Shown here piece after piece: positions 12,001 through 24,000 of a DNA stretch of 64,000 nucleotides (the stretch's first letter is position 1; every line of letters begins with the position of its first letter). This stretch comes from Pleodorina starrii (taxonomy: Eukaryota > Chlorophyta > Chlorophyceae > Chlamydomonadales > Volvocaceae): contig BRXU01000033.1 in assembly GCA_030267565.1 (NCBI GenBank), positions 761,001 to 825,000 of the forward strand. Direction: 5' to 3'. The notes under the pieces are model-generated. The model ran no database searches, was not told the DNA's origin, and saw only the letters and a program-made list of their open reading frames with translations. Both the position numbers and the translations under genes were made by a program.

Positions 12001-15000
12001 GGCGCCGGGGTGTGCCGCGCGCCGCCCACACCTGCCGTCAGGGGGAAAGAGGGGGGAGAGCGAGCGCGTCGAATGGAGGTGAGGACCTATCAAGGGGCCG
12101 AGGATGTGAACGTGAATATACCTCAGCCAGCAAGCCATAGCAGGGTGAGGATGAGTCTGGGCAGCACGTCCGCGGACCTCCGCGTGACGTGGTAACAAAG
12201 GTTCCGGGCAGCATAGCGTTCGACTGTTCCAGAGAGCGCTCGCTATGCGCCACAGCAAACGACTTGCCCTCCCTTACCCGTTCACCTCCCTTCGCGGCCG
12301 CCGAGACCCTCCTCCTCTGCTTGCCGCCAGCCAGCCAAGCTCATTCCTGCGCCCGCTGTCCTCCACCACCTCCACCCGCCCCGGCATAACCGGCCACCCG
12401 CTCACCTTCCTCAGGCGGTCCAGCACCTGCTGGTGTGCCTCATGGGCGCCGTGGCTGAAGTTGAAGCGCGCCACGTCCATGCCCGCGTCCAGTAGCTGCG
12501 TCAGCCCCTCCTCGGACCAGCACGACGGGCCCACAGTGCACACGATCTTGGTCTTGCGGCCCGCCGGCAGGCTGTGGTCCAGGATGTCCGACAGCGAGAT
12601 GGCAGTCGTACGCAGGCTCAGCGTCTTGGCCGCCAGGCTGGCGGCGCTGGCGCCGCTACCGGCAGCCGCAGGCCGTCGCGGCGACTGGAAGGGGCCTCCG
12701 CAGTTAGAGCTGGAGAGACGACAGATGTTGTACATGGGGTCGACGGCGCGGGGGCTAGGGGCACCGCGCGTTGGGCAGGAGTCTCCGGACGGGTTCTGGT
12801 TGCCTTGGCCGAAGCGGGAGGCGCGGGAGAAGCGGCGCAGGTGGCCGGGGCGCGCGGCGGGGCTGGCCAAGTCCATGCCGCCGATGCTGGGGCGCTCCAT
12901 GATGGGGCCCATGGGCGAGTCCAGGTTGGACGAGTCGTTGCGCAGGTTGCTGCTTTGCCGCTGCTGCTCCTGTGGCTGCTGGCTGCTGGGGTTGGGGTAG
13001 CGCGGGGAGCTATCGCTGTCGTCCTGGTCCTCCGGCGCCTCCGCCCCTGGCGCGACCTGGCAAGACCAGCGCGACCGTTGCGATCAGCACGTTGGTCAAG
13101 TCAGACATACCGTACAAGCTGTTGCGTAAAACGAGCGGTGCAGGCACAGCCACCAGCTCTCTACGTGCACGGCGTCAGTGCGAATGGGTTGAATGCTCAG
13201 ACATGACGGCAGGTGAGCCCCGTGTCCTTGAGCCCTTGACACTTCCCAGACCGGTTCTGTCACTTAACCCTCCACCCCTTTTCTCCGCCTTTTGCCTTTC
13301 GTAAATTATCACCCCCCCGGCCCGCACCTGGATAGCCACCATTGGGAGTCCGTCCTCCGCGTCCGCCCGCTTGCAGCCGTGCACCACCACCACCTCCTTG
13401 CCGGGGGGGCAGAGACCCGACTCCATGGCAAACATGGTTGCATCCTCCAGCAGCACCTGAATCGAGCAGTTGTGTGGTTGGTCTTCGGGTCAGCGTTGGG
13501 TTTGACCTACGCCAACACAGATTAACATACCCGCGCCACAACCCATAGCGCAGTTAGGCACAGTGTCAAACTGCAGGCACACCAAAAGGGCGCAGGGACT
13601 CACCTCGAAGTCGACCTGCTCGGTGGTGTGGAAGAGCCAGTCGCGCCGCAGCAGGCCATGCGCCGCGTTGCCATGCGTTGCACAGGATCGGGCCAGATGA
13701 GGAAGCGCGGGAGAAGCGAGCAGGGCCGCCGGCGGTCAGCCACACGCAATGCTTCTGATCACGAATATGCAATAGCGCGGGGAAGGGCAACGTATTAAGC
13801 CGTTCACACGCCGTAGAACGACGTGCACTTTCCGCTTTTCCGAAGGTGCTTAACGCCAGCGTCATCTGGAACGGTGGCCCCGCCGGCTGCTACCGTTCGT
13901 CATACTCACTCGAAGACCCGACGCACTGGAGCGTAACGCTGCATGAGTGACCCGAACTAAAAGTTTCCCATAACTCCCTCCGCTGCGGTAACGTTCTTAT
14001 TATATCCCCCTTCCGCGCTCTCAGGTGCAAATGTCCCGGCTCACATCGAATCGCGATGCCGGCAGCTGCTCGACGATGCTCACGTAGACACCAAAGATGG
14101 GCGCGCAAGAGCGCGCAGCGGCCAGCGAGTCGGTGATGAGAAGCACGGGCACGCGGGGCCGGTACTTGGACACCAGCCGGGCACTGGCGCCTGCATAGAG
14201 GGTTCAGCCGGCAAGGGAAGGGGAGAGGACACAGACGCGGCCTGTTAAGGGACCCCATTCAAGTTAGCTAGTGCTTGCGCATGGATTGACCGGTAGGCGC
14301 GCGGCGACAGGCGGCAGTAGGAGCTCGCCATTCCGGGAGCAAGAGACATGCCCCATGGATCCGCAACCCCAGCATTCACCTGTGGAGCTGATGACCAGGA
14401 TGAGCGCCGCGTCCACATCCAGCACATTCTTGGCGGCGCAGCCTAGTACGGCCTCCACCGTACTCATGGGACGAGCAGAGAAGTCACGGATGAAGTCATA
14501 CACCTGCAGATTCGGGCGTGTTGGTCACAACGGTAAGGGTCGCGGTGCCATCCCCCAGCATTAACCACACCCAGTGCCACACCGCTGCACGGCATTGCGC
14601 TGCACAGCCCAACGTCGCAGCACACCCCACTCCTACCTGGGGGTAGTTGGTTTCACAGCACACACCACTCCTACCTGGGGGTAGTTGGTTCCGACCTCCG
14701 CATTGGCCACGATGTTGGCCATGGTGGCCAGGGCCAGCTGTGGAAAAGCTCCGTTAGCAGTCTCACCTGCAGCGGGCGAAATGCACAGGGGCACAGCACA
14801 CACCGCGGCGTGGCGTGCGTCAACGGGGCCAATCCTACTGTTCGCGGTCGAAACCCCGCGCGCGAACAGCGCCGTTGACTGGAGATCCCCACCGCACTCC
14901 CGCCGCCTGGTGTCCTTGGCTTAGATGTCGCCTGGACTTCCCGTATAACGCGCGCGCGCACTTACCACTGAGCATGACCGCATCTGTGCCGTCAAACACT

Positions 15001-18000
15001 GCGTTGGCCACGTCCGTCATCTCGGCGCGCGTGGGCAGCGGCGAGGCGGTCATGGACTCGAGCATCTGCGTGGCGGTGATGATGAACTTGCCCGCGATGT
15101 TGGCCTTGGTGATCATCATCTTCTGGGCTAGGGCCACCTTCTCCGAGGGGATCTCCATGGCCAGGTCGCCCCGGGCCACCATGATGCCGTCGCTCTCACG
15201 CAGGATGTCGTCGTAGTTGACCAGACCCGCGGTGGACTCGATTTTGGAGATGATGCGCACGCCATGCCCGCCCGCCTCGTCCAGCACGCGGCGGATGAAC
15301 CTGCACGCAAGCACGCATTCGCCCATCCAGGGCCCCAACATGAGTGTCGGCCAACGGAGTACCTGATGGCACCACCATCACCGCCACATGGAGGCAGCGG
15401 CCGTTGCTGCTGTCGCGGCGCCAGCGGCAGCCCTCCCTGACGCCTGACACATGCAGTGCAGTGCAGACAGGAAGCCCGGAGCCCGCAGCGCACCTGACGT
15501 CGTCGGCGCTCTGCACGAAGCTGGCCGCCACAAAGTCCATCTCGTTCTTCGCGGCGAAGTTCTGCACGTCCTTGATGTCGTTGGGACCCAACACGGGCAG
15601 GTCCACGTGCACTCCTGGGGGAAGGGTTAAATGGGAGGACGCGAACCAATGACGGCTCTTGGGGTGGCCGGCAGTCACCTGATAACATAGGCTACGCGCA
15701 CCCAAGTCACTAAGACCTACACCTCCCTAACCATAATCACGTAATAGGTGGCGGGACGCGGTACAATGGTAACATGAACACCCACGCCGCCGCCTGCCGC
15801 CTGCCCCACGCTGGACACCCGCCCGACCCCCCGACCCGCACCCCGCCCAATCCCCGTACCATACCTGGAAGGTTGACGTTCTTGCGCTGGCCCAGGCTCT
15901 TGGAGTTGAGCGCCCGGGCACGGAGCTCCCGGTCCGACAAGATCTCGACCACCTGCTCGTGTGTCGGGGGTTGTGACAGCATGGCGCTTACACTTCCTGC
16001 GCTCCATGCCTAGCTTGCCTATTAAACCCGAAGGACCTTGCCGCGGGCACGTTACCTGGCATTTCTTAGTTTATTATCCCTTTCGCACGTGGGAACGCAG
16101 CGTCTCAGCCCCCGATACATAATTAATCCCCTCCACCCCGCCCCCCGTTCTTGTACTCCCCGCCCCCTCCAGGCCCACCTCCAGCGTGATGAGGCCGTCG
16201 CCGATCTTGATCATGCCGCCCGGCTTCACATCGCGGCACAACTGCGCGTAGCTGAGCCCGATCTTTGTCTCGCCCGTGGCCTCGTCCTTGTAACCCTCCC
16301 ACTTGTCGTACTCGGCGCCCACGGCCACCACCGTCACGTCCTGCCCCGCAACCAGTTGTATGTCCTTGCCGCCGCGCAGCATGGCCGTGCGGATCTCGGG
16401 GCCCTTGGTGTCAAGCAGCAGCGCCACGCGGTGGGTCGCGCCCTTGGCCTCCAGCACCTCGCGCAAGCGGTCCAGCACCTCCTGGTGGCCCGCGTGGCTG
16501 CCGTGGCTGAAGTTGAACCTGTGGGGTGTCGGGAGAGGGCGCACAGCGTCACGGCTGTGTGGGCGCCGGGCCCCAATCTCTGTATGACGCTCCAACTTGG
16601 CGCCTACGGCGACGGCGGTGGCCAGCCCTCCTCTCGCCTCCCCTTCTCCCACATCCCTCCGAGCCCGCACCGTACCTGGCCACGTTGAGCCCCGTCTCCA
16701 CCAGCATCTCCAGCCCCTCGCGGCTCCAGCACGCAGGCCCCAGCGTGCACACCACCTTGGTCTTGCGGGTGCGCGTGTCAGTGGGGCCGCAGACCAGGTC
16801 CAGGCCCACCTTGGTGGAGCGGTACGAGATGGTGTCGGCGCCCTGGTAGCCCTCACCGGGGCCGGCCACCTGTGCAGGGCGCGCAGGAAGCAGCAGAGAA
16901 GGGTTGCAGCTCCCCATTTACCATACCGTTTACCATGCTGCACCATTAAACCAATTCGCGAAATGATGTATCGCCCGGCGCGAGTGCGGCCCATCCAGCC
17001 TCGAATACGCTGCCAAAACATACGCCGGCGCACCACACCCACCGCTGCGGACTCCTGTCCGATGATGTGCGTCACGAACTGTATCTCCGCCAGGTCCTCC
17101 TCAGTGGCGAACATGCGGTTGCTGGGACCCTGCACCACGATGAGCTGGTCGCCCTCGCTGTCGCCGTCCTTGAAGGCCGCCAGCTTCTGGGTGCGGGCGA
17201 AGTGGATCACCTGTGCCAAGAGGAGGGCGCGCAGCATGTGCGGGTCATCGTGTTCCTTTAATAATTGCGTATTGGGGGCTGACCTTACAGGGAGCATGCA
17301 GACAGGAGAACGATACGCCGGCGCCTGCACGCTCACGGGTTGGGGGGAATGCCAGCGTTTGGGCCCTCTCTCACATCCTCAAGCTTACCCACCAACAGCT
17401 ATCCCGGGAGCTGTAGCGCCGTACCTGCTGAATGACGTGCTCCTCGTCCTTGCTCATCTTGCCTCCCCGCAGCAGCAGCGGCACGCAGCCGTACACCAGG
17501 TTACACTGCTTAGCCACGTGGGGCTTGGTCGTCACTACCACGATAGCCTACAGCGGGAGAAGTTGCACGGGTGGGTCAAGGCCCGTGTCCAGGCCGCGAC
17601 ATTCACCCATTAATGCGCTGTTTGCGCGGCGTGTGTTCCAGCTCGTGCGTGCAAGCGCAGACGCAGAGCCATCACCAGCGGCGCACAGCAGCCCTTGAAC
17701 CGGCCCTTTGAGCGACACGTGCTCGCACGTGATTTGCACAGCAATGGTGTTGAATGAATGAGGCCTTCGTGCTCTGACCCAACCCCATCCTGTGCCGCTA
17801 CACGTGCCTGCGGCGGGCGGTACTTGGCGATGGCGCGCACAGGGGCGCTGGTGTCCGTGATGACTGCCACCAGTGCCGCCTTCATGTCGATGGCCGCCTT
17901 GACCGCGGACGAGCACAGGCACTCCAGCGTGGACATGGGCTTGGGCGTGTAGTTGCGCAGATAGTTGAGCTGCGCATACGCGTCCACGCCCACGCCCGCG

Positions 18001-21000
18001 TCCTTCAGGATGTCGGCTGCGATGGCGACCTGGGGTTTCAACGAGCGGCGGCGGGCAACCCCGGCAGCGCGCCTCTTTCATACAGCAGGAAGCTCATAAT
18101 GCGCGTCCGTGTGGTTGCATGTGACCCCCGTAAGGCACGATCGTCCTGCATCCCGGATGCAAGACCCACATCCCAACATGCCTCAGCCTGCCGTCGCATC
18201 TCCCACCCTGACTCCATTCCCGTCTCCACTCACCGTGCGCTCCACGAAGGAGCCGATGGCTGTCTCTTCGCGCAGGAAGATCGCATCAGCACCGTCGTAC
18301 AGCGCGTTCGCACAGTCGGTGATCTCCGCGCGAGTGGGGCGGGGGCTGTGGACCGCAGTTCAATGGTGGATAGAGGCGCTTGAGTGCACGTAAAGCGCAG
18401 CAAGGCGTAACCGAGCAGCGCCACGTGCTGAGCTGGCAGTGCAGGCGTGTTAGTAGGTGGCCGGTAAGTACAAGAGTGGCAGCCACAAAGACAACCTGTA
18501 CGACTTTGGTTTGGGGTGTGCTTTGAGCGGGCTCTCAGACTCATCCCTTTCAATCTCCCTCTGACTGCCGCTGGATTACCGCTCGCCAGCCCGGTACCGC
18601 CCCCCTCATGGGTTGCCCCGACAGCGCACGTGCACTCGCCTGTTCACCATGCTGTACATCATTTGTGCCGACACAATAATGGGGCGCCCCTTCAGGTTGG
18701 CTTTTGCAATCATCCATTTCTGCGCCAGGGCCACCTGGGAGGATGGCCAGGAGCGGATGTGGAAGGGAACATTTCATCTCAGCCGGTGGGTGCTTTCGTG
18801 CTGTCTCAAATTGCTGGCGGCTTAAAGCCGGCACACGTGGACATGGCGGCCGTCCGCCTATGGCAGCTCCCGCGGCCCCAAACACCTAGGGAGTAATGCT
18901 ATCCGGTGATGCAGGTGAAAGACTGGACTGGGCGGTGCTCGGCATGAGGGGTGAAGCACCGTGAGCAAAGGAGCACAATAACAGCAGACGAAACCACCGC
19001 CAGGATCATAATATAAGATGAAGGTAAAGGGAACCATGCGATCTTATCGCCACACGTCAACAGAACCAAGCTGGCATTCCCCACCCCACTCGGCCATCAC
19101 CTTGGCCGCGGGGATGCGCATGCCCAGATTAGCCCGGGACACCAACACCGCGTCTGAGTACTCGAGCAGCTCGTCGAAGTTGCGGATGGCGCTCACGTTG
19201 TTCACGTGCGACACGATCTGCGGCGGCCACCAGCAGGTAGGTAGGGTGGCAAGCACCGCAGGTTGCGAGCGTGGGATGGCGGATGGGCTCCGAGGAGCGT
19301 GGGGCATCAGGCACGTGTATGTGCGCGAGTAGGGGCAGGTCATCGATGGCGTGGAAAAGTGCTGTCGCGCGGCAGCACGCATGAAGGATGTTCCGTGTCA
19401 AGGCCCCACGGTGGGAGGTCCTCTGACGCGCCGCCACTGCGGGATGATGGACGGGCTCGCTCGCGATCATGTCGCACAGCGCTTCGGCGGCTTTCCACCA
19501 GACAAAAAACACCGCACCAGGCACGGTGTCTGCCACCGCACCTTGATCCGCGCGCCTCCGTGCGTGTCCAGCACGTTGCGCACCGCCAGGATGTCCTCCT
19601 GGCTGCGCACGTGGGGCACGCTCACGAAGTCCACGCCGTTCCTGGGGCCAAGGCAGGAGCGAACCACGCAGTGAGGTAGGATGTCGCAAACGTGTCGGGG
19701 CATTGTGATCAATACGTATTGCGGTCATTGTACCCCGAGGTTGGGAGCAGCGAGGCCGTCCCAGAGCCCCATCCCGCTGCCTGATCCATTAGCCGAGCCC
19801 CAAGCCGCGTGCACGCGCACCGACGACGCTCCCCAATCGAGGGCCCATCTTCCCTATTTCACCCCCGCCCTTCGCCCGCTCACTTGCAGCAGAAGATGAG
19901 CGCCTCCCGGTCACGCTCGTCCAGGAAGTCCTCCTGTGGCGACAAGGTACGGAAGGGCGGCATAAAGATCTCACTGAAGCATGGCGGACGACTTGCCCAA
20001 CGGAGTACCAACGCCCCTGCTCTGCGGTTCAGACGGCGAATGTCATACGCTGACGGAGTCGCCCGCCTTCCCATGCTTGCGTGTCACTGCTGGACTGACG
20101 TCAAGAGACACCCGTTTAGTCCTCCTCAACGTGTCCGCTCAGATCAGCACCTGACCCAACCCGATGTAGTTCTGGGTAACCCTCGCTACGGCCTTCCCAC
20201 CCGACTCTCGGCGGTACTCACATGCAGCAGGCTGCCTCCCGCGATGTCCACCACCCGGTCCTCCACCAGCGTGCCGCCAATCAGCACCGTCGCCACGACC
20301 TTGCCGAACGGGAAATCCGGATCCGGCTGCTCGGCACCCGGGCCGTCCAAGTCCAAGCTGCCGTTACTGGCGCTGACGCCGGCGCTGGAGGCCGCGAGCG
20401 CACCGTTGCTGGAAAAGGCGTCACTGCTGCTGGCGGCGCCCCGTGGCAGCTGCACGTCCGTCACCTTGATGGTCACCGCACCCTCCGACAACACCACCAC
20501 GTCCCCTGCGCAGCGTATGCACACGCGACGGCACCCGGGGTGTCCTTGATGCCGGTATCTCGGGCCTGGCCGCTAAATCCTTGCAGCCACCAACGCACAC
20601 CCGACCACTCTGCCCAGCCCAGCTTCCGCCAGCCCCGCCCAGCTCCACCACGCGCACCTTCCCCCCGATCCGCCCCGCCGCGCCCGGTCCTGCCCAGCCC
20701 GCCTAGCCAAACCTAGTCCACTTACCCACGCGCAGTTTCCGCGCGAGGGGCGGAAAGTGGATCCCGATCACGTGCGAGCCCTCAGCGCTGTAGCTTTTGT
20801 ACATGGAGTCGTCAGTGGGCACCAGCGTCACGGTCTGGCCCACAGACAGCTCCAGGGGCGTGTGGCCGCGCAGCTGCGTGGTGCGAACCTCCGGGCCCTG
20901 TCGGTGGGGCGATGCAGGGCGCAGAAGGGTTGGGACCTCGTAGGAGCGATACCGGTAGGTAGGAACCAGAAGCCACAACCGAGACAATAGCCCTTCCTAT

Positions 21001-24000
21001 TAACAAAGGAACGAACGAGTAACGTCCTTGCTTGTGTCCGCTCAGCAGCGGTGGCACCGCCGGTATGTCGCCACCCTACCCGCCCGACCCGCCCACCTTG
21101 ATGGTAGCCATGAGGCCGGGGACGGTGGTGTATACGGGTCCCAGGGAGGGGTCCGAGCGGCGCCTGAGCTGCTCGCGCACGCGCTCCAGGAGGCCTTGGT
21201 AGAAGGGCTGCGGGCGCAGTCAAAATTAGGGATGAGGTGGGTGTTTAGGGAAGAGGCCTCAGGTCACATGTTGCGGTTGACCGCATCGCGGCGCGTAATG
21301 GCGGAGGTGTCAGTGGTGACTGCGATCGGCCGCACCGTCCCTGTCGCATCGCGCCGGCCCCTACATTGCAGAGCCGCTCCTGCCTGCCCTTTTTCCCCGC
21401 CAACCCATTGGCCTATTCCTTAGCCGCTCCTAAAACCATCATTGCCAACAACAAGATCGCCCCTGCCAACCCGCGTTTGCCACCTTCACCAGGACAGCAT
21501 GCCCCTCCCTGGTTAGGGCTCTTACGGTCCAGTGTGCGTTGGTTCTTTGTTTCTAAACCTCCGGGGCCCTGCCCGTCTCGCCAGCCCGCCACTCCCCTAC
21601 CCACCAGCGGCTCCTCGTGGAAGAAGAAGCGCACAAGGGACACGCCCAGGTCCAGCATGGCGTCCAGCTTGGCGGTGGCGAAGCTCGAGGGGCCCAGCGT
21701 GGCGATGATCTTGGTGCTGCGGAAGTTGAACACGCGGTCGATGATGAGCTGCGGAGTGATTTGGAGCGTCTGGAGGGGAGGGGGGGAGAAGGGGCCGGGG
21801 GACAGGGGACGGGCGGATTGCTCGGCCGGAGAGGCCGTAAAGATGAGACTCCGGTGTGGCGTAGCCCAAATCACTGCAGGTACCTTGGTGCGCAAGCCAG
21901 GCCAGAACCGCAGGGAAACGTCACCAGGCCAAATGGCAACTCCGTGTTACCTTCCTCATCCCTCTTCCTAAGCACCCATCACCCTTGAGTATCTTTCCTC
22001 GTGCCCTGAACGTGGCAGATAGGGAGAATGCGGACCCTGCAAGTGCGCCGGTGTAAAGTGGGTATCATCCCTCCCTGAAGCGCGCAGTCCAACCACATAA
22101 AGACCACGTGCACGTCCGCCCTTGTGCCCCCCACCAGCCCTGCCCCATCCCCACCTGCACGCAAGCAATGGCATTGCCCACAAAGGGAGACTTGTACTCG
22201 ATGCACGCCGTATTAGTAAGGCCGGAGCTGACCGCCCGGACCAGCTTGGTGGCTACACGGCGGGCGAGGGCGGATCATTTGGGACAGGAGTCAGGAGAAC
22301 TGAGGACCCGGCGATCCAGGTACCTTTCCCCCGGGTTTCAGCAGCCCTCGCACAATTGTGGTGCACTGCGGGTATGTGAACGTGGGCCCGGGTGCCCAGT
22401 CATGTCATCTGGCGCTGCGACGCCAGCACTCAGGTGGGCAACAACGTGCCACATCCCGCATGCGTGCGTGCCGTGTAGCGGCCAGCGACACATCGACCCA
22501 CCTCCCGACCCAATCTGGTCGACGCCGACCTCCGCCACATTGTCTGCCCACGGCTCGCCGCTGCCGGTAGCCACCAGGATATTCTTCCCGTCGTACACAA
22601 AGCCCCGCTTCCTGCGTGGATGCAGCAGCGCGGACGTGCGCAGTGCCCATTTTGCACTTCCTCATATCCGTGTACGTATGGCATGTGTGCCCGCAAACCA
22701 TCGGGCGTTGGCCCGCTGGCAATAGAACCGTGCAAGCCGCACATGGGGGCCCAACGCCACGCAGGCCATTTTTTTCGCGGGGCCGTACCTGCCATACTCG
22801 ATGGCGGCATTGATGGCCTTCCGCACATCGGAGGGTCCCGTCACATCCGCGTGCAGCGGGTAAAGGCCGTAGGTGAGCGACGCGTGGCGCAGCACCCAGT
22901 CGTGGTCGGAGATGGTAATGACGGGGCAAGGCGGCCGGTATTTGGATATGAGCTGCCCGGCCCGGCCGCTGCGGGTGAACACAACCGCAATGCAGCCTGC
23001 AGCAAGGGAAGAGAACTTGATAAATGGGGAAGATAACTGCGCAAAGCTGAAACGGGGCCAGCGGTGTTCCCTATGGCTGCGCCGTGCTCCCGGCCGCTCG
23101 TGTGGGTACTGTACCGAGTTCGGGGGATGTCAGGCTAGGGCGGGCCAAGCTCCAGGGCAGAGCCTGTTTACCTCAGCGCCGGCCCCCGATGCCCTGCAAC
23201 GGGCGCCCTCGGCCCTTCAGTTGCTGACCCGAGGTCCTCCCCGCCCACCCGTCCAACCCACCCTCGGATGCGTCCAGGACTCCGTCGCCGTTGGAGTCCA
23301 TGGAGAAGGTAATCGCGGACTTGGCAACACCCGCCAGAGTGGCCTCCAGGGGGCTCACGGGAGCCTGGGGAAGAGCGGAGCCAGCAGGCACGGAGGGCGT
23401 ACAGGGGCCCGGTGGGCGTACATCCAGGCATCTCAACGATGGTTCGGAGAGGCGTCCAGCTGGGTTGGATTGCCGTCTGAGCCCGCCACTAGGCGCAAAG
23501 GCAAGTAGTAAAGGATCACGCCTGGCGCGCAACGATATGTCAGCTGCCAAGCTCGACCCGCCCCTCCATGCTCCACGCCGGCCACTCTCCGACCCCGGCC
23601 CAGATCTGTCCACCGACCCACCAGGCATGAGTTGTAGCGCTTGACCCAGTCGTGGTGGAACGAGTAGTCCACGCCCAGCTCCGCGTACTCGACAATGTGC
23701 GCCATCGTCCGCACCGCGTCGAAGGGGTACCGACCATTGGCCGTCTCGCCGCTGAGCATGACCGCATCGGTGCCGTCAAACACTGCGTTGGCCACGTCCG
23801 TCATCTCGGCGCGCGTGGGCAGCGGCGAGGCGGTCATGGACTCGAGCATCTGCGTGGCGGTGATGACCACCTTGCCCAGCACGTTGGCCTTGGCAATGAT
23901 CATCTTTTGCGCCAGTGCAATTTTTTCGGCGGGGACCTGCAGTAATTTGGCGCCCATCCCAAGGCAAGGGCCAGGGGAACGGTGCCCGTCTGTATGCGTC

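Larger units (their letters stand above)
9020..13056 (-). other. Pyruvate kinase module D (competent, C-terminal)
   Basis: The first exon (13056-12406) carries a linker of about 150 residues rich in Ser, Pro and Gln ([23 protein letters not shown]) before [20 protein letters not shown]. It is followed by [17 protein letters not shown] (from 12031), [30 protein letters not shown], a long exon 10857-10395 with [17 protein letters not shown] and ATQMLESM, a C-domain exon ([30 protein letters not shown]), [16 protein letters not shown], and the last exon ending [13 protein letters not shown] at 9020. The catalytic residues are all present. The long acidic linker could be a separate N-terminus if an internal promoter exists; ATG codons occur inside it. 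Confidence 0.7.
13328..16869 (-). other. Pyruvate kinase module C (competent)
   Basis: Exons begin at 16869 ([12 protein letters not shown] to GLNVAR) and continue through the [19 protein letters not shown] exon (about 16518-16182), [20 protein letters not shown] (about 15993-15870 region, acceptor CGAGCAG), [16 protein letters not shown], the long exon ending 14966 with [22 protein letters not shown] and [84 protein letters not shown] and [14 protein letters not shown] (to 13328). All catalytic motifs are present. The exon encoding GLLRRDWLF (about 13660-13606) has no AG acceptor in its open frame, so its start is unresolved. Confidence 0.7.
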
